Both the position numbers and the translations under genes were made by a program. A DNA stretch of 64,000 bases from Atopsyche davidsoni. Taxonomy: Eukaryota > Arthropoda > Insecta > Trichoptera > Hydrobiosidae. Of this stretch, positions 1 through 9,361 are shown piece by piece. Numbering within the stretch: the first letter of the stretch is position 1; every line of letters begins with the position of its first letter. The notes beneath the pieces are model-generated. The model saw only the letters and a program-made list of their open reading frames with translations, was not told the DNA's origin and did no database searches. The stretch is from assembly GCA_022113835.1 (NCBI GenBank), contig JAILWY010000026.1:5235001-5299000 (forward strand). The letters are read 5' to 3'.

Positions 1-3000
1 TTTTTTTTTAATATTATATTACCAATCAGTAATTTAAAATAATGCATCCGATCGTGTATTACATTCGAGAGAAGTTAAAATTATAATATTAATGAAGTAA
101 AAAAAAAAAATGTTTAACAATATTCTAAAAGATTCCCGACCCCTTGAATAGACTATAGAGACGTAGGCGTGCATTGAAGACAGATAATAAGTATGTAGGC
201 AAACAGTCTAGGGGAGCCGCTCGCGTGCCGAGGACCCGCGCCTCGAGTCTCGCCCGGGGCAGAGACGCCGCCCGATCGCGAGGGATGCGACCCGACGGGG
301 ATATGCTAAACTCGATCGATAACGACCCATCTTGGAAAGACATGAAACGCCGAAAAAATCAGAAATTGCCGAAATGCTATCTAGTAAAAAAACTTTAAAA
401 AACAATTAAGTTGCGTAGATCAAATCATCAAGTCATTATTTAATCTTGTTCGGATTAGAAACTCGATAAACATAGACGCACTCTTACCGACCTAAGTAAT
501 CCGAGTAGAATTAAATGAGCACAAAAGTTTGGAGAAATTTGTTTTTAAAACGAAATGAACACAGTTTGCAGACTAACGGCGGGAAGATCGCAGAGATGCA
601 GTCAACTATAATATCTGACTACTTGCTCTGGTTAGAATTATCTGAAACCGTTCAAAACCAGGATGCGGCATAGACGAAAAACAATTGTTCAACACTAGAA
701 CATGCCTAGAAGACAACGTATGGTAATATATTTTATACGAGTAATAATTACCAATTTAATACGGGCTCGAGTGTGCTACGAGTGTGCATTCGCAGGGAGT
801 ATGATTCGGTATAATTAAATTATGTATAATAATATTCAAGCGAGGATCGATCTTTTAACGGGATGACTGTGACGGATGGAACACGCTGTAGAGGAAATGT
901 TTTTTTTTAGGCTCGGGCTTGCAAGATAGTAAGCTATCCACGATATATCATCCCTTTGAGCGCCAGTCCGCCGGGGGTGGGCGGTCGGGCGAGTGGGAGC
1001 ACAACAAAAGGGCGGTAGGGCTCCGCTGGGTACATGCACATTATGGGAAAACACCGGCATAACGCAGGTCTCACCCGGAGATAAGACTTCCAACTAAATA
1101 TTTGTGATAATAAAATACATCGCTACAACTAAGTGGGTAGGTAACCGAAAATATAGATACTAAACAAATACAATATACATATTTTTACTATTCAATCACA
1201 ATGAAATTAAAAGATATAATTAATATGTGAAGCCTTCTTTTTGCTGGTATAAAGATTTCATAGATTATATAATAAAATATTAATTAGTCTCAGTTAATAT
1301 ATTTCAATTACATAATTTGTTATTAAAACGCGCACAGATGCAGAGTGCGTTAAGTCAAACGATTTCCGCTTTTCGGCCTCTGGCCATTGTTTGGGCTTCC
1401 TTTATGCCGATTCTTCTCGCATTGAATTCGAGAGTGGGTCGAACACACGGAGAGAAGGTGCGCACAACTCTATCGGCGGCGCCACTCCGTCAGCGAGTGT
1501 AGCATTACCGACAGGCCGAGTGCCTACTTATGTGAAATAGTAACGACTTCAAATTATAACGTCAAAGTAAACAGACAATCGAAGGCAGGCCCTCGCGACT
1601 CACGAGTTGTCACCGATGGGGAAGTCGGAGTCACTTCTGAATTATAGACAAAACAAAATAGAGTTTATTTTACCAAAACCGAGACCCTCTTGGCAGGAAT
1701 GTTTTATATCCGAAATTTTTACACTGGTTTCATTTTACAACCCATAATCCTCATTGGCACGACGTACCCGCCTGCAGCTTGTAGGAATTTATTGTTCAGG
1801 TTCACGGGCGGGGTGCAAAATAATGTTCGCCGAAGGCTTTTTCAGAGACAAAATCGTGTAGGCGTATTAAATATTCTCATGCCGGGGGAGGCAGCCGCGG
1901 GACCGCGCGGGGGATGCGATTACAGGGGGAGAGCCGCCCTAGATTTTTATCCAATTGCCGTCACTCGCACGTTGGGCCAATAATATCAGAAAAAATACAA
2001 CCGAGCATAACATTTGATTAATGAAAATATAAGTTGAAAAGTCGAGAGAGCGAGAACTCGTCGCGCTACTTCGTCTCGAGTTTCGGGCGATACGAAGAAC
2101 GTTGAGAAGGAAGGGAACGCGGAATGCTTTTCCAGCAGGAATATCTCTGGACGAGCGAGGCGGGGCGGGGAGAGGGGCGGGGAGCGGAGCGGCTAATGAT
2201 CTGTCGCGAGTCGCGCTGCAAGGGCGCCAATGCAGGCGGCTCAGTGCTGGTCTGGCCAATAATCTGCCAAAAGGCCGAAACGCCGCAAAAAAATAAGAAT
2301 AGATAATAAATTATTTAATAATGATCTCAAAGGAAACGCAGCCCTTGCGATAAGCTATAAGCAATAATTCATCCGAGTGAATAACGCAAACATGTAAACA
2401 GAATGTTCAATGCAACCAAAACACCATTGTGACGACGGCAAGGCACCTCGCGAGCACTCCGGGCCCAGGTGACGGGCATATTATGCTTACTTTTACCGAT
2501 TGTCCATAAAACTCAGCAGGCAACACGCGCAGCGACACGACTCGCAATCAGACAATAGTGTCCTTTAATTTTTGGTGTATTTTTCCTAAGAGGACAACGC
2601 AACAGAGAACGTTATTTGATAATTGAAAATCGGATGCAAGTTGTGTCGCGACGGGTGTGCAGCGACTGTCGTATTTTAATGCAAATACAAGACCTTTAAC
2701 TTATTTTTACTATGTTTTATGTGAAAATGTATTTGTCGGTTATTGGTGTTACTGTTTAAAAAACAGGAGTAAAAGCTTATTTATGTTTATTGTAACCAAA
2801 TGTTCAAAAAGCATATAATTAAAAATGTCCTTAATACTTTAAATAATAATTCTCTCCTTTTAAAACGAATACTACAAACTGTCCTGCACACTGCAGCTTT
2901 CCATTGAGTTCAATTGGGTCTGATAAATCTGATGACAGGGAATAATAATTGAAGCTGTCGCGGTGCCGGCGCGGGGGCCGCGGTGCAGGCTGCTGCAGCC

Positions 3001-3140
3001 CGCGCCGGGCGCCGCGCCATCCGCTTGCGTGCATGCCCGTGCGAATGACGTCTCCCTATTCCAACTCAAGCACAACGCGATAACATCAAATATTGATAGC
3101 AGATTTATAATTTAAATCATATAAACGCAACGAAATAACT
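1..3140. other. AT-rich intronic stretch with GC-rich islets
   Basis: No coding exon recognised. GC-rich, CpG-rich patches lie at about 205-310, 955-1030, 1870-1950, 2150-2270 and 2950-3060. The patch at 2150-2190 has repeated GGGGCGGGG-like GC boxes; the patch at 2950-3060 is about 75% G+C. Short open frames inside the patches occur on both strands and look like GC by-products. The rest is AT-rich with homopolymer runs. Confidence 0.5.
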
Positions 3141-3235
3141 TGCCGTTAGCGTCTTTTTTGCGTTGCTCGGGCAACACTATAAAAAAAATACTCCAAATAA
3201 ACGGACGTCATTGGCTGTCTCAAAACTGGTGTAGA
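3141..3235 (+). mobile_element. Palindromic CCAAT MITE, degraded copy 1
   Basis: Left core CGTTAGCGTC (3144-3153) faces right core GGACGTCATTGG (3203-3214) across an A/T-rich centre containing GCGTTGC. Outer arms are mostly lost. It directly abuts copy 2. Confidence 0.5.
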
Positions 3236-3408
3236 AAGCTTTGAGACCTATACAGGCGTAGCAACAAATCGCGCCACCAACTTGCAGCTAGCCTATAGTT
3301 TCCCTTTATTGTGGGTGTTTTTTTTATAGTTTTGTCTAAATGTAGGACACTATTGGCTAACTGCGAGTCAGTGACGCGTTTTGTTGCTACGGGTGTAGAG
3401 GCCTTTAG
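3235..3408 (+). mobile_element. Palindromic CCAAT MITE, copy 2 (GTAGCAACA subfamily)
   Basis: Nearly full-length inverted repeat. The left arm runs inward from AAAGCTTTGAGACCTATACA; the right arm, read on the minus strand, runs from AAAGGCCTCTACACCCGTAG. Both arms then contain GTAGCAACAAA and a TGCAGCTAGCC / CGCAGTTAGCC word. The right core GGACACTATTGG is at 3345-3356. The centre carries GGGTGTTTTTTTTATAGTTTTG. Confidence 0.75.
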
Positions 3409-3493
3409 ATTACACCAAAGCGTTGTCATAATTTTAGTCATCATGTCGTGACTTAAATAAAATTATATACTGCAATTACAACTTGACGATTCC

Positions 3494-3637
3494 AAAGGCC
3501 TCTACGCCCGCGCAGCTAACCAATAGCGTTGTTTAGTTAGGCGAGACAATAAAAAGAACACCCTAAATAAAAGGACGCTATTGGCTAGCTAGCTGCAAGT
3601 TGGTGGTATTATTTGTTGCTACGGGTGAAGAGGCCTC
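3494..3637 (+). mobile_element. Palindromic CCAAT MITE, copy 3 (GTAGCAACA subfamily, left arm shortened)
   Basis: Starts AAAGGCCTCTACGCCCG and ends CTACGGGTGAAGAGGCCT, the same outer word inverted. Cores are CCAATAGCGTT (3520-3530) and GGACGCTATTGG (3573-3584). The GTAGCAACA part survives only in the right arm, so the left arm has lost roughly 30 bases. Confidence 0.75.
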
Positions 3638-3659
3638 AGAGCATGCCTCAAACGATCAA

Positions 3660-3960
3660 TCGATGTGCGAGTGCGCCCTGCGAGCGCGTGCGTACATCCA
3701 CATTTCAGTTGTTGCACGATGCAATGCAACAAGGCGCGCAATGTTGAGGGCACTGCGGCCTCAGAGCTCAGGATTGTCCTCCGCCAGCGGAACAGTTCCG
3801 TGCCGAGCGGCGCCGAAATAATGGAACTTCACACGGTCATTAGCGGCGGCCCGTTATGCCGGCGCCGAGGCTCTCCGCGCTGCGCTGAGCTATCCCGATC
3901 GACTTATTTCCTGCTATAATATTAACACACCGACAATTCGCACCGGGCTGGCGCGCGCCC
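3660..3960. other. GC-rich islet in Polycomb intron 1
   Basis: About 300 bp, CpG-rich, with words such as GCGAGCGCGTGCG and GGCGCCGAGGC. Overlapping open frames of 73-84 codons here have no recognisable domain or splice structure. Possibly regulatory; the sequence does not prove it. Confidence 0.35.
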
Positions 3961-5759
3961 CGCAGGGACTGGTCTGCAAGAGATATCATCAATACTAATT
4001 TTTTTTAACAGCTTCCGTCTTGTCTCAAAGCCGTCTATAATTCGATGCCTCTGTATTCCGATTTCGTCCCGTATTCTAGGAATGTATTTTCGATACGAAT
4101 CGCGTTCGCCCCAAATCCAAATGAGCGTTGCCTAAATAACAAAGCGAGAGAAATCGTTAGCCCAAAGACGTGGATTCGGTTTTTTTTTTTCTTATCTTAA
4201 CTGTCTGTTTGACCTGAGGTTTAATAACGCGCTGGCTCATTTGATCGTCCGAAATGAACCATTTGAGACTAGCATCATGCATGAGCGGAGTTATTTCGTA
4301 ACTTCTGAGTACTCTATATAGGCTCTTTAAAATATTTTAGTGTTTAGTAGTGTTGAGAAATCGTTAGAATATTACCTATAAAAATTGTACGTATTTTAAT
4401 ATAATATCAAGTATGGTTTTTTAAAAGAACCAAAAATATAGCAGTAAAGTACCATGTTTGGTTATATCGATTTTCAAACTTCGTCATTGACTACACATTA
4501 TAAAGGATTCAATGGATACGTCAATTCTTCTCAATTGCGTCCGTGAAAGAGACGGACAGAAGAAATTGGTATATCATAATGAATAAGTTAACATCGGGGG
4601 TTGACGGTATTGCGAGTTACACACATGTTCAGAGTTGTATGTTTGTTTCCAAAGTGTTATAAAATACATGTTTTAATCGAATTGAAGAAGTTAAACGTCT
4701 TACTGTGCGGCGGGAGGGGGTGGGGGCGCGCGGGTGGGGGGGAGGGGCAGTCGGGCTGCTGCGGTCCGCGACAAATTATAGCTTTTATTTATTAGCCCTC
4801 TTATTACGGAGATTATGTCCGGCATTTGCAACGCTATTTCTAATATACATTTAGAATTTTATGATATTGTATCGGATAATATAATAACTTATAAACAAGT
4901 GTTAATTTTTATATATGCAGTTACTACCGGTTTATGGGTTATATTCCGTGTTTGCAAATTCAATTTTAATACCAGACACCATTAAGTAAATTATTACTAA
5001 CAGTTAAATAATTATTTTACACGATAGCTAATAGTAAATTGTTCGTTTTAACAACAAAATTTTATTACCTTTTCGAATATTTTTTTGTACTTCTTAAATA
5101 AATGCCATTTATTGACATGATATGCACTTACAATAAAACCGAACAAATTAGAAAAATAAAATATATAATTATTTTTTTTACATACTTTCAGTAAGTATAT
5201 TCACGTAAGTGCAACGTTCAACTCCCTATTTTTTTCAAGCCAAATAAGTTTTTATCGAATAAAATACTTAAGATATTTAGAATAAGTGATTGCGTTTGGT
5301 ACGACAGTTGAATGGTAAATTGCCTGCTTCGGGGGACACATCCCCGAGTGCGCCCTTGCGCCGCCACTGCAGGAGGCTCCGATAAGACGAATTATCACGG
5401 GAGGCACTGGGGAGGGGCGGGGGGAGGGGGTGACCCAGATAAGGGGTCGGACTCCTCGGCCCACGCGGGGTCTGAAGTCTCAGACGACCTTCAGAATAAC
5501 GCTTCCGTTACTGTCGAACGTATTACCCGCGATGTATCGGACACGTGGAATCAATGTATATGTGTGTGTGTGCAGTCAGACGGGGAGAATCTTTAGTAAA
5601 TTGTGTAAAATAAAAAGTAAAATAAGTCTACGGGAAAAACAATTTTTTTTGTAAGATTTATGCAACAAAACTCGACTTTGGAAAATGATGTTATTGCTAT
5701 AAGAACTCTACGAGTACTTTCACAACCCGAAATGAAAATTACTATAATCTTTATTTCAG
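3961..5759. other. AT-rich intronic stretch with two G-runs
   Basis: Mostly AT-rich without genes. Two plus-strand G-rich tracts stand out: 4709-4755 and 5397-5431, each with at least four runs of three or more G and therefore able in principle to form a G-quadruplex. A GC-rich patch continues to about 5490. Confidence 0.5.
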
Positions 5760-5802
5760 CCAAAATATGGCATTCGGAGTGCTCGCACTGGCTCTGGCAC
5801 AG
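5760..5802 (+). CDS. Possible signal-peptide micro-exon (weak)
   Basis: A TTTATTTCAG acceptor-like site precedes position 5760, and a CAG/GTATT donor-like site follows 5802. Between them, ATG at 5767 opens MAFGVLALALAQ, a short hydrophobic run such as begins a secreted insect protein. It would lie antisense inside Polycomb intron 1. There is no downstream exon I can join to it, the hydrophobic run is short, and chance is a fair explanation. Confidence 0.15.
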
Positions 5803-7366
5803 GTATTATTTATTTTTTTCAGATCAGAATCTTCAGTCAGAAAACCTGATTGCTCAAAGGCGTACACTTGAATAGCCCTCAGTGCACGTGCTGTCGAGTC
5901 GAGTGTGGAGAGAGCACGTGGCTCGGTGTCATCGAGTCGCGTGCTTTTCGGGCAAACATATTTTGCAATTTTGAATATCTTTTAAAATTTGATAATTGTG
6001 TTGCTTCAGTGAATAAAGTTATCTGGTATTATTATATATAAATAACGCAAGGAAATTATTTTACGTTATAAATTTTCTACGCAAGATACCGGGACAAACG
6101 GTGGCGTGCAGTATGTTTGAAAAACTTAACGCAACCTGTGCAGAACAATTCTAAGTTTTATTATTTTGTTAGTGTTTGTATAATCAAAAAATGCAAGTAT
6201 TATAGTTAGACATAGCACTGATTGTTAAATTTAAACTAGAAACATACTACTAGTATTTTAGCGCTAGGGGTGTCAATTTTAGTATGCATAATTATTTATA
6301 CTATAAGAAATATATTGAAATATGAATAAGTTAGGCGTCTATCAGGTTGTGATCCTAAAAAGTTGATTATAAGAATCAAAAATTCCTACAGAGGTATCTG
6401 TGGTTCCCGCCAGACCACAAACCGCTGGAAGTAATCCCAGCCTGTAGTATTCAATTAATAAAATGCTCTGTGTCTATTTATAATTACTTATTTCACATAA
6501 GAACAATTGCGATACATACAACTAGGAAATTACAATTGCTAACGTCATAGGTTTAAATGTGTCATGTGCACCCGTCAGTTATGTAAAAGGTAGTGCAAAT
6601 CTCAACCGGATGTCTCTCCCCTTGAACCCCCCTCGGCCCACCCATCCCCGTCGGACCCTATTAATTAAAGGGTAAATAAAGCATATTTGTTGACCCGCCG
6701 CATTACGTACTTGATAATCTCACAACACGAAACTCTGGTAATATGAAATAAATAGAGAACTGACGCTGTTCCTATCAGCCTGGTTAAATTAACCTGTAAT
6801 TGTGAAGCGGCTGAATATTTAATAAATCGATGTACGTTCTAGACTTAATTAATAATATTTACAGTATGTCGATTAAATTACAGACGATAAGATATTATAT
6901 ATCCTAGCTCGGTAATCGGTCTTTCGGAACTCGGGCGTCACGCTTACCTGCGTATTTTTTAACATAACAAAACATTTTGTGAAAAATCTCCATCGGTAGT
7001 TTCTAATGAAATATACACAAAAACAATATATAAAACTGCCTGATGGAGCATTGAAAGAGTGGTATGTTTATTTTCACATATTTGGTGATCCACCGATAAT
7101 TCTATCAATAGATAAATAAACAGTTTCGAGGGAGAGATCAATTCGATGGCAAAACACCATTCATCGCCGTCGTCGCACGTTCTCGGTGTCAGTGCAATTT
7201 CGCCAATCGAGTCAAAACGACCGCGCCGATTGATCACGGCCATTCCGAAATCCGGAGCGCGCGAACCGCAGCAGGCGAGCCGTCAGGGCCCGCCACGGCG
7301 AGAACACCATTATTGCACAACAGACCCGAAAACATCAACCGGAGAACAATTACAAAGAGAACTCAC
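5803..7366. other. Intron 1 stretch next to Polycomb exon 1
   Basis: AT-rich with no gene seen. A small GC patch near 5880-5950 has GAGCACGTGGCTC with a CACGTG E-box. A C-rich tract sits at 6610-6655. Facing TGTGGTT / ACCACAAAC words sit near 6400-6422. GC content rises from about 7170 towards the exon. Confidence 0.45.
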
Positions 7367-7435
7367 CTTTCTAACCCTCTTCTTCATGATCCTCTCCGCG
7401 GCGTAGACGCGGTCCCCCGCCGTACCCAGTTCCAT
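7367..7435 (-). CDS. Pc: Polycomb (CBX-family chromodomain protein), first coding exon
   Basis: Reading leftward from the ATG at 7435, this exon gives MELGTA followed by GDRVYAAERIMKKRVRK, 23 codons ending in phase 0 at a consensus AAAG/GTGAGT donor. Polycomb and vertebrate CBX proteins share this layout: a short leader, then VYAAE(R/K)I..KR(V/L)(R/K)K as the first beta strand of the chromodomain, which binds trimethylated H3K27 within PRC1. The aromatic Y of the methyl-lysine cage is present; the other cage residues would lie in later exons, which are not in the window. The reading frame stays open upstream to 7540, but family homology begins at MEL, so the ATG at 7435 was chosen. A chromodomain paralogue is possible; HP1 is less likely because its leader is acidic. 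Confidence 0.88.
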
Positions 7436-8060
7436 CTTGGAGTAGAGAATCTTGAGGCCTCTCGGGATCGGGCGGCGAATCGGTAGCGCGGAGCGGCGCT
7501 CGGTCGCAGGCGGCGTTTGAAAGTCCCGGACTCGTCTCACTTTCCCGCTCGCCGGCCCACGGGACTAGCGGCCGCACGACCGCCCGGCGCGCTCGCTGCA
7601 CAACACTGAAGCATGGGGCGCGTGACGTCACCCGAGCCCTCGCTTCGCTCTTCTCTCGCTAGAGCCGCGCCGCGTCGCGTCAATGTCAAAACGGCCGGAC
7701 CGCTCCGCTCGATATCATCTGGAAATTTACACAACATTACCGAATATCTTTCCCGGCGACGTCTCGCATTCGCATTCGCATTCGCATTCGCCCCGCACTG
7801 ACTTCCTACTCGATATAAATATTCTGCAGTACGACAGCAGCGACGCCCCGAATACGCACAATTCTAGCGCACATTCGGTTTTGTCGATAAGGTGTCGCCG
7901 GAAAAGATATCATAATATATTACTTTTTTGACAGTACATTTTTGCTACCCCGTTTCCGACAGTATTGTGATACTCCTGAGAGCAAATTTGATACGATTTA
8001 TTTTTTATCATCCCCCTCGTCGACAAAAATCGTACCCGAGGAGAGTCGGCATGCCGATGC
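7436..8060 (-). promoter_or_regulatory. Pc: Polycomb 5' UTR and promoter region
   Basis: GC-rich and CpG-rich DNA immediately upstream of the Polycomb ATG. A perfect palindromic CRE octamer TGACGTCA lies at 7623-7630 inside CGTGACGTCAC. No TATA box at a believable distance was found, as expected for a broadly expressed chromatin gene. The exact start site cannot be read from sequence. The (GCATTC)n repeat at 7766-7790 lies within it. Confidence 0.55.
7766..7790 (+). repeat. Hexanucleotide microsatellite (GCATTC)4
   Basis: Four perfect GCATTC units followed by a partial unit, upstream of Polycomb. A two-unit version recurs near 19244-19257. Confidence 0.9.
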
Positions 8061-8365
8061 GCAACGCTAGACCTCGACGCGAGAGCCGCGAGTTTCCTGC
8101 CTCGCCTCGCGAATGGACTCGTCCGGAGCGTTCGGCGCGCGAGCGAGCGGGCGCATCGCGACGCACGCGCGAGAGCGAGACGGCGGCCGACCCTACTATC
8201 GGGCCGCGGCGTTGCCGAGTCTCCCGACACGATCGCGCCCGGCGGATAATATTTTTTGGAAATAAATTATTAACGGCCGCGGGCTTCCGAGGGAAACGAT
8301 GCCGGTCCGGGAACCGAGCCGCCGAACGCGACGGACGGTCCGACGGCGGAGGTCCCCCGCGAACG
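8020..8365. promoter_or_regulatory. GC-rich islet between the Polycomb promoter and the CpG island
   Basis: CpG-dense, with GAGCGAGCGGGCGCATCGCG and GAGAGCGAGACGG-like purine words of the kind bound by GAGA factor. A plus-strand frame (7928-8467) stays open for 179 codons but is arginine-rich, low in complexity and has no domain, so it is read as a GC by-product. Confidence 0.4.
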
Positions 8366-8465
8366 AAAAAAATACATTTTATAAATACCTGTTTTTTTGG
8401 TATAATCCGTGAGATAATCCCGAGGAAGGCTTTTTGTCACTTCACAAATTTTTTTTTTTTTTTTT

Positions 8466-8865
8466 GAAAACGTTCGCTCTCGGAAGCGCGAGACAGCTGC
8501 TGCCTAGCGCGGGCGCACACCGACTGGCGGCGGCTTCCAGCGCTCGGCGCTCGCCGGCTACCCCCCGGAGCGGCCGCGGCGCCGCGCGACCCTCGGCGCC
8601 CATTGGCCGGCGCGGCTGCGGCCCGAGCCCCGCGCCCGCCCGGCCAATGGCGCGCGCCGCGCGGGGCTCCTCCCCGGCCGCGCTCCGGGCCCGCGCGGCC
8701 GGCGGCGGGGCGAGGGGAGGGGAGCGGGCGGGGGGGGCGGGGAGGGGGGCGCGGGGAGCGGGGCCGCCGCGCTCTTTTTGTACGAGATTATTGAAAATAA
8801 GCGCCCGGCCGCCGCGCCGCTCGGCGATACCGCGGCGATGCGGGCGCGGGCCATAAAAAATGGAC
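8466..8865. promoter_or_regulatory. Strong CpG island with facing CCAAT boxes; possible divergent promoter
   Basis: The most GC-rich block of the window, preceded by a T-run at 8450-8465. ATTGG at 8602-8606 and CCAAT at 8644-8648 face each other about 40 bases apart, a typical NF-Y arrangement. At its right edge GCCATAAAAAATGG (about 8850-8863) has inverted GCCAT / ATGG words like PHO/YY1 cores. It lies about 1 kb upstream of the Polycomb ATG and could drive a divergent transcript or be an alternative Polycomb start. Frames of 60-155 codons here are alanine/arginine/proline-rich on both strands and are not taken as genes. Confidence 0.5.
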
Positions 8866-9024
8866 GAGTGGGAAGAACCGCCTTTTATGAAAAATGCATT
8901 TATATTCATGAAAACACATATGTAAAAAAGTGGCTCCGCGTCTACTATCTGAGAATGTAGCTTTTTTGTAGTACGCTTTGTACTCCGAAGAGATTAAAAC
9001 TTATCGACTTCCAGCTGCAGCGCG

Positions 9025-9361
9025 CAAATTGAGGAGGCAGAAATGCGGCTCTGGAGGAGAATCCTTAAAATACCGCGGGCTGACCGCGTCACGAGAGAGT
9101 CTTGCGCAGAATGCGAAACTCCTGGCGATGGTAAAAACGCGTAATTTGTAATTTGGCCATACGTTTCGAAACTATAAGTAAAGCATCCTCCAGCCGTTTG
9201 TCCAGGAAAAAAGAGGCATCGGAAAGAAGAAAATTACGAGGATGCGGAACTTACGCCTGGAAGTCGAAAGTGCAGCCGAATCTGTGAAACTGGCCCAGGA
9301 TAGACGTGTATTCGAGGAAACATTCGCCGATTTCCTGAGGATAGGCACTTTTGGGCAATAA
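9025..9361 (+). pseudogene. Dead LINE fragment, C-terminal end of a reverse-transcriptase ORF
   Basis: Three frames together give the conserved tail found after the reverse transcriptase in RTE/Jockey-like non-LTR retrotransposons. First comes EEAEMRLWRRILKIPRADRV (9031 on). Then, after a frameshift, AKLLAMVKTRNL and a stop followed by FGHTFRN. Then, after another shift, KRGIGKKKITRMRNL and SAAESVKLAQDRRVFEETF, ending at a TAA at 9359-9361. Frameshifts and an in-frame stop show it is inactive. No 5' part is present, which fits 5' truncation. The exact clade is uncertain. Confidence 0.8.

Larger units (their letters stand above)
1..7366 (-). other. Pc: Intron 1 of the Polycomb-like gene (visible part)
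   Basis: The GTGAGT donor at 7366-7361 opens an intron running leftward on the minus strand. I looked for the rest of the chromodomain, which in the family continues with a GVVEYRVKWKGW-like stretch, and did not find it at any lower position, so the acceptor probably lies outside the window. The intron would be at least 7.3 kb. It holds three palindromic MITE copies (3141-3637), GC-rich islets and G-runs. Its identity as one uninterrupted intron is inference; a small exon could have been missed. Confidence 0.6.

Noticed and set aside
7928..8467. 179-codon plus-strand open frame
   Set aside because: Arginine-rich and low in complexity, crosses an AT-rich to CpG-rich border, has no domain, and GC-rich DNA lengthens frames by lacking stop codons.
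8442..8909. 155-codon minus and 140-codon plus open frames
   Set aside because: Both strands are open over the same CpG island and give alanine/proline/arginine runs. Best explained by base composition.
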